This document shows, in pieces, positions 24,095 through 34,114 of a stretch of DNA of 64,000 nucleotides. The notes below the pieces were generated by a model. The model did no database searches and had not been told where the DNA came from. It saw only the letters and a list, made by a program, of their open reading frames with translations. Position numbers and translations under genes: made by a program. How positions within the stretch are numbered: the first letter of the stretch is position 1; each line of letters opens with the position of its first letter. The stretch lies in contig NC_092862.1 in NCBI RefSeq assembly GCF_032062135.1, positions 65,924,933 through 65,988,932 of the forward strand, written 5' to 3'. The stretch is from Pyxicephalus adspersus. Lineage: Eukaryota; Chordata; Amphibia; Anura; Pyxicephalidae.

Positions 24095-24325
24095 GTGTTT
24101 GAAACGTGGGTTTCCTCCAAGTGCTCAGGTCTCCTCCCACATCACAAAAACATGGAGTTAGGTTAAAAAACACACCCTATAAATTGGCCATATGCTATGT
24201 TAAAGACATATGACTATGATAGGGACATGAGATTGTGAGCCCCTTTGAGAGGCAGTAAGTGATATGACTATGGACTTATCACTATAGCTGGCGCTATATA
24301 AATACTAGTAAGGAAATAAAAATAA
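24095..24325 (+). repeat. tRNA-like SINE, 5'-truncated copy
   Basis: The copy starts near gtgggtttcctccaagtgct, continues through tctcctcccacatc, gacatatgactatgataggg and gattgtgagcccctttgaga, and ends ctggcgctatataaatacta with an A-rich tail. It aligns in order with the body of the full copy at 33726-34073 but lacks the tRNA-like head. Confidence 0.7.
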
Positions 24326-26007
24326 ATTATTTACCTTTTAGAAGAGGACATATATGAGAAAAAATGTCACCCTGAAAAGGGCTTCAGGACCTAGTGAGAA
24401 CCTAACCTGGAACAATTAGGAAACCACAGATGTCTGAAAGGTCTCAACCCATGCCTTACCAGGGAAGCGGTTATCAACCTAAACCGATATAAAGGACCTT
24501 GAGTTTAGTTCAAGACAGTGTACATAAAGCTACATAAAGCTGTCAAAACAAAAACTGGGGCCTCTTACATAAAGCTGTGATATCATGTTATATACCCCTT
24601 TTGAGAAGTTCAATTATTTTGTTTACAAAAAGTAAAAGCCATTTATATTATCTACCAGCCTTTTATTATTAGCTCAGCATAGGAAGTCTTCCAATTTTCT
24701 GGCTTTTTCTGAATAATCTGAATTTTAAGCCATATGAGAGTTTATCTTCTAGATTCTGTAGAAGTCTGTGTACAATTTGTGAATATTATTTGTTGTTGAA
24801 GACAGTTTCAAAAGCAGTAAATTAAAACCATTTGCAATTTACTTGACATGCTGGTGATTTTCTAAAATGTTCAACAGAAATAACAGAATTATTATTTTAA
24901 GCAAGCATTTTTCAGCATGTGGTCACTTTTGCATTGCTTCAGGGGAAGGGTGAGTTATAAATACCAACAGAGAACCAGCAGTGACCTTAGAAGTACAAAC
25001 TCCACTTCTGATTTATGTATTCCAACTTTCCAGTACTTTCAACTTTCCTGGAGGGTAAAATATATCCATTCTTATTTCTTTTGGCATAAAGCAGAGTCTT
25101 TACCTCCTCTACAAAATCCATTAATCGCAATGGAAGGGCCTGCAGACCTGGCTTGTTCAGCAGGGGAGGGGTCAAACCATTCTCTGATGTCAGAATCAAT
25201 CATGGAATCCTCAAAGAACTCCCTCTTGTTTCATCGTGTCTTCTCATCTACTCTAACAAACCCAACATTTACTTAACAGCAAGCACTACTTACAATAACT
25301 TCATCCACAGCAACCGTGTCTTAGATTTCTTGGCCTACTTTCATTGAAACTAAAGACACTTGGAACACCTTTAAGGAAGCGTCCCATTTTGTCTACCGGT
25401 TCAAGTACAAGGAATTGTCAAAACTTTCAAAACAGCTCAAATAACGATACACTAACAGCTATTAAATGTCCCTAGAAGTAGAGACCTGACCCTGCTGTTA
25501 CACAGTTCTGGCAAAAAATCAAACTATTATACATACTAAAAAAAAAGTAAACATGGGAGAGACCAAACCAAATATAAAGTAACAGTAAGGATCTAACAAT
25601 TTCCAACGCTATACAAAACTTTTAAAAAGTTTTGAAAAGTTTTTTTTATCTGCTGGATTGACAACACTACAGTACAAATGATTGAATGTAATATTAAAGC
25701 TATATAAATCTCTGTCACTGAAGTAGATGATATCACACTAACCTCAGCCAACAAATGCGTTGGAAATATTATGAAATGAAAAGTCAGAGGGATGATTGGA
25801 AGACGGTCTTATGAGAAATCTATGCAAATTGCTTGTTTTTTTTCTGATTTTAGCATGGGAACATGTTGATGTTTGTCTGAGACAGTTTAATTCTGGGTAT
25901 TTCTCATAAACCATCATTTTACAAGCTGCTGCCGATTTTCCAATGTAATATAGTTTGTAGAAACAGCACATCAAAGAATATACAAAGATTTTGTCACTGT
26001 ATAGTTT

Positions 26008-26008
<1 letters not shown>

Positions 26009-26062
<54 letters not shown>
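26009..26062. repeat. (AT)27 microsatellite
   Basis: An uninterrupted AT tract of about 54 bp, followed by tacataatatatatcactgc and another shorter AT run. The flanks gtcactgtatagtttcc and atcactgcatagattca look like duplicated copies of one another. Confidence 0.95.
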
Positions 26063-26066
<4 letters not shown>

Positions 26067-26953
26067 ATATATATCACTGCATAGATTCAATATATATATT
26101 ATAAAAACTAGGAGTGCTCTTTAAATTCCCTAAATAAAGGCTGGGGGAGGATAAGAATAAACATTCAAATTAACAGTAAAGCAAAGAATAATAATATTTT
26201 CTAGAATATAACTGCATTCATGAATTTTACAGTCATTACTGAAAGCAAGTGAAGTTTGTTTCTCATTTTCATGATAAATTAATTGAACAAGCAAGGAAAT
26301 GCTCAAAAAATAGAGGATTTATACAATTAATTGTTTATATACACAATACATAACACACAACCAATATCTAAAAACCTAGAGTTTAGATAGTGGTTGTATA
26401 ATATTGAATTGTACATAAACAATAAATTGTATTTTTAATAATCCCCCCCAAAATTCCTAAGTTTTGGTGCATATGCTTACTTGTTGTTTCTTCAGTGTTG
26501 TTAGCACATCATTTGTTAGGGTGCTGGGATTGGGACAAATTAGAAGCCACCACACAAGAACTATTCAGTTGAATGAAGAATATTATTGATAACTTCATGT
26601 TATATTAGGTAATTTGGTGGGTATTACATGATTTTTCTCAGCTACGTGATTAAAATATTTAGTTTAGTTTCCTAGCACTAAAATGTTGCTCTATTTCTTT
26701 TTGAATGTAAATTTTACATATATAAAACAGAGGAAGAGGTAGGTACATCAGTATGGAATAATGCCAGAAAAAAACAAAACATGTTGTTCTATTTTAACCT
26801 TACAATGGTCATATGTGTGAGACTGCACACTGCTTGACTTATCAGAGGCTGGTGGCAGGGGGTTACTTAAGGCCTGGACAGCTGGCCAAATACTGGCAGC
26901 AACAGTGCAAGTAATTACCTAGCAGCAGGGGAGATGTGGACATTACTACTTAC

Positions 26954-27050
26954 CACTTCAGTTGGCCTGTAGTACTTGAGATCAACTTTCACATGAATCT
27001 TTCCAGTCTCACTGCAGCGTCCTACTTCATTTTCATTCTTGCCCTCCCAC
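26954..27050 (-). CDS. GMDS: GMDS internal coding exon, next downstream
   Basis: This 97-nt exon on the minus strand supplies the last base of the split valine codon and then 32 codons. It starts [12 protein letters not shown] and ends KYYRPTEV. This is the strongly conserved C-terminal stretch of GMDS just before the terminal exon (about residues 298-329 in vertebrate proteins), part of the sugar-nucleotide-binding domain. The acceptor is ctttacag (27058-27051). The donor is GTG|gtaagt (26953-26948), a full consensus site. The exon ends in phase 0. Joined to the exon at 30991-31109 it gives an uninterrupted frame (KTI-V-WEGK), which is strong internal support for both. The codons look intact and under constraint. 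The remaining codons and the stop must lie further along the minus strand and were not found here. Confidence 0.95.
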
Positions 27051-27855
27051 CTGTAAAGTAGACAAACAAATGATGAACACAAGACAACCTTCAAACACTA
27101 GGCTAGAAACATTTGGTTGCCATTTTTCACCTTCAAATCCTGGTGTCAATCCTTTCTCCCTAGGTGAGTGTAAACTCATTAACACATAGAACAAAGAAGA
27201 CCACTCACCACAAGAATAATTTACCAAATTGTCACATTTGTGATGTGTATGTCCTATATCATAATGCACATTCTACACTTAATTTGGCACAAACCATTGT
27301 TATAAGGCAAACAAATGCACACTGTACTTACAACAAAGAAATAAGCACAGTTCACAAAGAAGTGCAAATTATTTCTTTTTAAACGATGGAAAACTTGTAA
27401 TGAAAAGTTTACCAGAAAAATGTGAAACATATTTAGAAGTGAGTAGAATAATGAGCATAGAGTGAAAGCAAATAGAAAAAAGTTAATAAACAACTCTTTC
27501 CAGATCCTTTTAATGTCAGAATTCAGTACTACATGATTCCAATGCAAATTATTACTCTGGTAAGACCACAAGCGTGCAAAAAAATAAAAATAAAATAACA
27601 ACAGTGATAGGACATTGATTTGGTGATGCAGGAACAAAACATCTACCGCTGTCTCCTCCTCACAGGACTTAACTTTCTTGATATCACTGATATAACTTAA
27701 GTGCGACCCCTGCCATTACCAAATGGGCCAAACGTGACATTAAGTGATTTAAATGGTACAGAATGCTTTCTGACACTGGAGAAATGCAACAGGAGATTGC
27801 AGAAATGCTTAATTAGTTGTTGGTAACCGGATACATGCTGAAAGGCACATTACAT

Positions 27856-27927
27856 TTAATGTACAGCACTGCGTAATATGTTGGCGCTATATAAATCCTG
27901 TTTAATAATAATAAATAATAATAATTA
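27856..27927 (+). repeat. SINE/LINE-tail repeat with AAT tail
   Basis: The segment reads taatgtacagcactgcgtaa, then tatgttggcgctatataaat, cctgttt and an (AAT)n tail. It is the same tail as at 12440, 48760 and 52985. It lies in the 3.9-kb GMDS intron. Confidence 0.7.
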
Positions 27928-28904
27928 CATTTGCCTGTTTTCTTATACTGTAACTGTTAACCAAGTGAAATCACTACATTTATAGTCAGTTACAGCTTGC
28001 CATGGGTAATCCAGAGCTTGGGCACTTTGTCTGCCCACAAGATATTCAAACTTGGAATCTGAAGTTGTAATTAACTCATCAGACCTATCTGACCCCCACT
28101 ATCAAGGATATAGAAATTCCAAAAACTCCCCCAGTATTAGAATCTTTATGAAAACTAATTGACATTAGGGGAGAAGAGGTAAAACTGTAGTGCAGATTTT
28201 TGAATATGAGGCATGATGAATTATGTATTCAGTATTCACTGCAGTTGAAAAACTTTTTCTGACACAGAAATAAAGCCCATCTTCATATTTAACAGTAATC
28301 TAATGTAATGTATGTCACATGTTCAAATGCCTTCTTTTGTAAAAATGCATTTAATGGTACATAAACTGAAAAAATAATAATCATCAATAAAGCAATAAAA
28401 TGGCAGATTGTGTATTTAAACAATATTTATACCATGGAGGTGCCATTAATATGCCAATGCTGTTTAGATGTGTAACAAAAAATGAGTCACTGAATTTGGT
28501 AGTGTAATCTGTCTAAACTAAATTACAGTACTAATTTCCAGTGACAGCACTGCATTAGCAGCAAGACTCAGTCTCTAATATAGTAACACTTCCATTAGAA
28601 AACTTTCATAGCTTAAAGGCTTCACCTGTCACTCAATGGAGAGCTATTTAAAAATTTAGTAATGTCACACCCTTCTTTTACACAGCTTTGTTTTGTAACA
28701 AATGTGCAAAAATATAGATAGAGATATCTATATAGATACACACACAAAGAGTCATGAAGAAAATACATCTTTTCAGTTCTAAGGATTTGGGTATTAGGCC
28801 TTAAATTAGGTAAATAAAAGTTCAGATGAATAAATATTGACACTGTGTAATGTCACATATTGATGTTTAACAAAGTAAAAATGCAGAAGCAGTGTGTAAA
28901 AAAA

Positions 28905-29345
28905 ATTAGCCTCCAAGCTACTGCAGTAAACACCAGCCCCATAATGCCCCTAGCCTACTACATTGCAAACCAACACCCACAGTGCTCTCATTTTACCACA
29001 TTGCCCACCTGTCCACACAGCCACCTATGGGGCTCCCAGTCTCAGGGAGTAATCTTTAGCCCCCGCTGCGCCTTTCTGCTTCTTCACAGGTCCCCAACCA
29101 GTACTTTTCAGCCTGTTGCAGAGTCCCTAATCTCATTTTTTTTACATCCAGTCAGCTGCAGTACCCTCCTTATTTCCCCACCATGGTACCTTTGGAGCCC
29201 TGATCCCTCACAGTGCCCACCAGCCTCAGTAACCTCTTTACCCCATAGAACCCTCACCCTGCAACAAAGCCCCTCAAACTCCTCATCCCACAGTGCCACT
29301 AGGCCTGCTGAAGAGCATGCTGCACCCCCAGAGCCTCCAGCACAC
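28905..29345 (+). repeat. C-skewed degenerate repetitive stretch
   Basis: The plus strand is strongly C-rich and G-poor, with recurring words such as cccacagtgc, cctcacagtgcccacc, agcctcagtaacctc and agagcctccagcac. The spacing is irregular, as in a degenerate minisatellite or a diverged repeat. One reading frame stays open through most of it, but the translation is low-complexity Pro/Ser/His/Leu and I do not regard it as a gene. Confidence 0.45.
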
Positions 29346-29787
29346 CAATATTTTTCCACACCACAATAATTTTCTCCTACAATTTTTTTTTCTCACTGAC
29401 CACCAGCAATGGGGAATATTTACCTCCTACTGCCCACTAATGCGGAGTCATACCTTTCTCAAACTGATAATGCTGGGGTATTTTTCCCCCATGAAAGATT
29501 TATTTTAACTTATCTTGATCCTGGTCAAGTTAACAGTGGTCCAATCAAAATTAGAAAATAATTAATGAACTATAATAAGTTTATTATATGTCTTGGAATT
29601 TGACTTTGACTTGAATTTGCATGCTATGCAGGCAATGCTTTATAAACAGACCTCCTACTGCACAAACATTTAAAGCAGACCTAAAATGAAAAAACAAAGG
29701 TAGTACTATTTGACAAAAAGGCAATATCTCTTTTGTCAAAAAATTCACTCCCTGGATCCTGGTGGCTTTTTGTTTAAGCTCTAAATT

Positions 29788-29846
29788 GTACAGTACCTGC
29801 ACGTCGCCAGACACAGAGCCAGTGCACGTTGCCAGACACAGACCAG
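29788..29846 (+). repeat. Short near-tandem duplication
   Basis: The motif cctgcacgtcgccagacaca is followed by a diverged second copy, cagtgcacgttgccagacac, in almost head-to-tail arrangement. It is a local duplication of about 25-28 bp within the GMDS intron, with no known role. Confidence 0.6.
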
Positions 29847-30990
29847 CTGCCAGGAATAATGTAGATCCTGACCACGCGCAGGGGTTATATCATCCAATGA
29901 CAGAAAAGGATCGCCATATTCACAGAAGTCCGCTGTGCAGTAAGCTGTGAGGACAGAGCTATACCTCATGTAGCAATGACAGATCCTGGCCCTGTCATTG
30001 CTCTAGGGGGACTGGTTAGGAAAAGTTATGTGTCATATTCAGCAAGTATGTTGTGCATACTTTTTGATTATGGCAGATTACCACCCAACGTGTTTAGATC
30101 TGCTTCAAATGTTTTAAGACAATATAAAATAAAGGTTTGAAAAAAAAATATTTGGCAAGCTGAAAAAAAAAAACAATAAAACATTTTTTTTTATTTGTGA
30201 CAACATACATTATTTTCAATTAACGCATAGGCCACGTATACTTGAAACTTTTCTAAATTGCAAAGGGGTAAGGTCATTGTCATCAGGTCAGTGTGTGAGT
30301 TGCAATGGGTATTCGCTAATAATTGACTTATGACTTTCCTTATGTAGCTTTAATGATGATGGAAATGAGCCATTATTTAGTCTACTATTAAAAATCCAAA
30401 TAATCCTTATATGCCAGATGTTTTACTCCTTCCCATCTCTTTCCCTCCGACCTGCAAACACATCAATATTAGAGCACCTTACATAATGACTACTTTAAAT
30501 AGATTGAGGTTTAAGGTATTCTGCACAAACTGTTCTTGATGTCCTGAAAAGTTTCTAACTGTAAAGGGAAATTCCAGCTCAAATGAGATTTTTACTGTGA
30601 GTGCACTTGTATGTTGGCGAAGCTAACAGAACAATGTGGATGGCACGGCAAGGGCAACTCTGCAATCAAGGTAAGTTATGTTTCATCAGATGTAAAAGTA
30701 ACTTTTGGACTTAACAAAATTGTGTCTGTGATAAACTTCCCAGTAGATACTGCACTCTTTTAGGACAATGTAAAAGCGTGTATTTGGTAGTAAATATGCA
30801 GAAATCATTTCAAGGTACCTTCCTCATTAAATGTAAGTATGGCATTTGTTCGTAAATTGTATTTTTTTATAGTTATTTAGAGCCACTAAGCATGCCAACG
30901 AATTGTAACAGTTTAACAAATGTTGTTACATAAATTGCACTAGAGTTACAATAATATTATTAATGGTGCATGTTTGTGTCATTTGCTTAC

Positions 30991-31109
30991 ACAATGGTTT
31001 TCCCGATATGCTTGAAAGCTTTCTCGACAAATTCACGAACACTGTGGACCTCCCCAGTAGATATCACAAAGTCTTCAGGTTCATCTATTTGCAGCATCAG
31101 CCACATAGC
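30991..31109 (-). CDS. GMDS: GMDS internal coding exon (GDP-mannose 4,6-dehydratase), upstream of the two seen
   Basis: GMDS is the cytosolic NADP-dependent enzyme that converts GDP-mannose to GDP-4-keto-6-deoxymannose, the first step of de novo GDP-fucose synthesis. Read on the minus strand, this 119-nt exon gives 39 codons plus two bases. It begins [16 protein letters not shown] and ends FKHIGKTI, followed by the GT of a split valine codon. The block with [12 protein letters not shown] is the well-conserved C-terminal region of vertebrate GMDS (about residues 258-297 of about 372), in the substrate-binding half of this short-chain dehydrogenase fold. The catalytic Tyr/Lys exons are upstream and outside the window. 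The acceptor is ctttgcag at 31117-31110 and the donor is gtaagc at 30990-30985. The exon starts in phase 0 and ends in phase 2. The last exonic base is T, not the usual G, but only this junction restores Val-Trp-Glu with the next exon. No stop or frameshift is present. Identification is from recalled family sequence, not from a search. Confidence 0.95.
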
Positions 31110-31143
31110 CTGCAAAGTAAATAAACATAGGACTGGGTTAGTA
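31110..31143 (-). other. 3' splice site with perfect TACTAAC branch-point match
   Basis: Upstream of the GMDS exon at 31109 the minus strand reads TACTAAC (31143-31137), which matches the ideal branch-point consensus. Its branch adenosine at 31138 is 28 nt from the acceptor AG (31111-31110), a normal spacing. The tract between is only moderately pyrimidine-rich (ATGTTTATTTACTTTGCAG), so the strong branch site may compensate. The role is inferred from position and motif. Confidence 0.6.
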
Positions 31144-32198
31144 CAGCCTACTAGGTTTCTTGTTTCCAAGGCACATAATGCATTCAGGAAGTCGGTAGAG
31201 TATTACATGAACTACAGTATAATAAAATTGCAGTTTATAAAAGATATTTGGGTCCCTTTACAAAGGACTTCACACAAATTTCACCCATGGATTTACACAA
31301 TTTTCAATGGAATCCATCAACTGACCATTAAAGAGAGCAAGAGCAGGAAATGATATGCGAAAATATTTATTGCATATTTGCAGACAAAATACTGACACTA
31401 AGTCGTTCTCAGTTTTATTGTGAAAAGGGAAAGTGCTCTGTAAAAGGAGCGCATGCAGTTACCTGAAGTGAGGAAGTGGTAATCAAACCGCTTACTTATA
31501 ATTCCCAACTGCTTGTTAAAAATAAACTACAAATAAATCAATTGTCCATACTCTGAAGAGATATTCACCTTAAAATATAAACCTTTAGTATGCCTTTTGA
31601 TTTGCAATAAACTGAAAAATGTTTGAACTTTTTTTAATAATAAAAAAAAGTCCAACTACCCTCAGAAAGAACAACTAGACAAGTTTAGCTATCATGGACA
31701 TCAGATTCCCAGAGCTTTATGGCAGCTAGGTCCTTCATGGTTGAAGATCAGTTAGTTATGGGCATAAATGTTGTTTATGTTTCTGGAACATTGAAAGGCA
31801 AACGCTGTACACACAGCAACAATCTTGTGCCCACCAATGTGTTGTAAATATATTTGTATTGCATGTACTTACTATATAGACAAACAAAAGGTTCTACTGA
31901 AAATGTTCCCGTCATTTACAACATAAAGTAAACTAACACTGCATAATGCTTACCTGCTTTTTACTAGCATGGGTGTCTGCACTGTAACATATGGGAATGA
32001 GGATAAGTACTTGGATAGAATTGTAACAGGAAGAAAGCTCAGGGTTACTTTACCATTGTGTAAAATCTTTGCATTTAGTCCAAAAAGCAGAGAGGTCAGA
32101 AATTTTCAAAAGTGTTTTTCATCCCCTTTTGCAACATTATACAGCAAACAGAGGTGAGTGGAATAGTATGTATATTACTTCTGGCAAATAAAGCAGTT

Positions 32199-32346
32199 CC
32201 TGTGTCCCAAAGACTTACAACTAGGTTAAGTGGTTTTCCCTCGAAAACTAGCCCTAGATAGACATATGATTACAACAGAGAGATGAGATTGTGAGCCCAT
32301 CTGACATGACTATAGACTTTGTAAAACACACACACACACACACACA
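32199..32346 (+). repeat. SINE fragment ending in (CA)n microsatellite
   Basis: The segment follows the SINE body: tgtcccaaagacttac, gacatatgattacaac, gagattgtgagcccatctga and tgactatagactttgta. The expected cgctgcgtaatatg tail is replaced by an AC dinucleotide run (32324-32346). The microsatellite probably arose in or beside the SINE tail. Confidence 0.6.
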
Positions 32347-33725
32347 TAAAAATGACATGTTTAATAGATATATTCACACTAAGTTATGCTTTTTTGTGCA
32401 GGAATTGCTGGAGAACTTGTCTGTGTGCACCACAGGCAATACCAACCCATCCAGATGCTAACAGGCAAACACAGTATACCTAGACTTGTATACTCAAATT
32501 GCCTACCTTAATAAAGGTTGTTAAGTAGAAAAAAATGACTATTCCTTTAAGGTAAGACCCTTAAATGATCTTTTTACTTCCAACAACTACATGTAGTGTT
32601 AAGGTATTTCCACTAAAAAGAACAATAATTAAGTAGGGTATCTAATATACTATATATTCAATAAAGTGAAAAACACAGCTGAAAATCCATTCACACAGAC
32701 TTGTGGAGCAGAGTATAAAGCAGATTGCAGTGCAAGCAAAATCCATACCAGATCCATAAAACCTTGTCTGACACCTGAAATAATTGAGATTTGTTGAAAT
32801 ATTACATAACAACTATAAACATACATACAAAAGACCATCAGTGGGTCCTTACGACCCTATGATTCAAATGGGCATTATCATATGGAGTGTTGGGAAATGT
32901 TTTCTGTCATCAATAAAAGTGATTGGTCATTCTAAAAGGGGCAAAAGAAAGAACAAAAAACTTATAATAATGGCAATTTGAGAAGAAATTTCTTAAAATG
33001 GTTCCTCAGACTAATGTCATTTGTCAGGCAACACACATCTCTAAAATGCATCATTACCTATGCAATGAAAATGTATCCAAGGAGATAAATAGATAGCATT
33101 GTGGTTAGATCTGAACACTACTCCTGAAGCAACCACTAAAATATTGTTCTTTTAGGTGTCACTAGATTGGTAAGGAACAGTTTTTTTTTTCCATTAAATA
33201 CCTTGTAACTAATCATCCCCATGATGCACATAGCAATCAAACATAATCACATAACAAAAGACTGTATCAAACCTGATATTTATCTTGGATTGCTGCATGA
33301 TGGCTCAGAAACGAGCCAATGTACAGTTCTCGCTGATCCCGGAAATGTTGTTTGGCATCCAGCTCAAAGAAGGATCACTGCAGTCATACAGCGACCCACA
33401 CATGACAGTTATGGAATGTATGCACAGTTGAGTTTGTGTTAAAACAGGCAAGAGCGATAGACCTATACTGTCTAAATCTTTATCAGAAGTCCTGACAAAG
33501 TTTCTTTATCAGAGGTTCACAGACCAGTAGCTGCCATACTGTGGACAAGCAGTTTGAGAAGTAAAAATAAACTTAAATTAACATAATTAAAATTAAATGT
33601 ATTTTATAAGCTATTTTATGAAGAACAGAAAGAATTGGAATTGTTTTTAAAGTTTTTATACACACTTTTCTGTTCCATTTATTTCTACTGTGTGAGTGTA
33701 AATAAAGGAAAGAAAGATTATATAT

Positions 33726-34069
33726 GGGCAGCACGGTTGCTCAGGGGTTAGCACTCCGGCCTTTGCAGCGCTACTAGGTCCCAGGTTTGATCCCCAGCCA
33801 GGACATTATCTGCATGGAGTTTGCAGGTTCTCCCTGTGTCTGCGTGGGTTTCCTCCGGGTACTCCGGTTTCCTCCCACATCCCCAAAAAAACATGCAGTG
33901 AGGTTAATTGGCTTCTCCCTAACAATTGACTAATTCCCTTAGACTTAATGACATATGACTATGATAGGGACAATAGATTGTGAGCTCCTTTGAGGGACAG
34001 TTAGTGACACGACTATGGACTATGTACAGCGCTGCGTAATATGATGGCGCTATATAAATACTGTATAAT

Positions 34070-34073
<4 letters not shown>
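33726..34073 (+). repeat. tRNA-like SINE, near full-length copy
   Basis: The head has an A-box-like ttgctcagggg (33737-33747) and a B-box-like ggtttgatccc (33784-33794), in tRNA-like spacing, as for an RNA polymerase III promoter. The body contains tctgcatggagtttgcaggt and gtgggtttcctccgggtact. The 3' part contains gattgtgagctcctttgagg and a tail gcgctgcgtaatatgatggc followed by ataaatactgtataata. It lies antisense to GMDS. The copy is diverged and the B box lacks the usual C of GGTTCGA. It is an element, not a tRNA gene. Confidence 0.75.

Positions 34074-34108
<35 letters not shown>
34074..34108. repeat. (AT)n microsatellite at SINE 3' end
   Basis: A clean AT run directly continues the ataataat tail of the SINE at 33726-34073, suggesting that the tail seeded the microsatellite. 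Confidence 0.95.

Positions 34109-34114
<6 letters not shown>

Larger units (their letters stand above)
1..26953 (-). other. GMDS: GMDS intron (3' side in gene order), continues past the left edge
   Basis: The sequence follows the donor gtaagt at 26953 and runs to the left edge. The terminal GMDS coding exon, expected to begin DFLQGD and encode about 43 residues, was looked for on the minus strand by eye and not found. This is therefore most simply one long last intron. It holds Tc1-like relics, TTAA elements, palindromic MITEs and AT microsatellites listed separately. Stretches not listed are AT-rich and show no coding signal. A short diverged exon could have been missed. Confidence 0.65.
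27051..30990 (-). other. GMDS: GMDS intron between the two visible exons, phase 2
   Basis: This is a 3,940-bp GT-AG intron, gtaagc at the donor and ctttacag at the acceptor. It contains a SINE/LINE tail at about 27856-27927, a strongly C-skewed stretch at about 28905-29345, and a short near-tandem duplication near 29790-29845 built on GCCAGACACAGA. The rest is AT-rich with no supportable feature. Confidence 0.9.

Noticed and set aside
24917..25276. 119-codon plus-strand frame
   Set aside because: No recognisable domain, no coding-like composition, and an intronic position antisense to GMDS.
28860..29369. 169-codon plus-strand frame
   Set aside because: The translation is Pro/Ser/His-rich and follows the C-skew. 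The minus strand also has an open frame here. No domain or splice context supports a gene.
33726..33800. Possible tRNA gene (A- and B-box-like motifs)
   Set aside because: No cloverleaf can be closed, and the segment continues into a SINE body and tail repeated elsewhere in the window. It is a tRNA-derived element.
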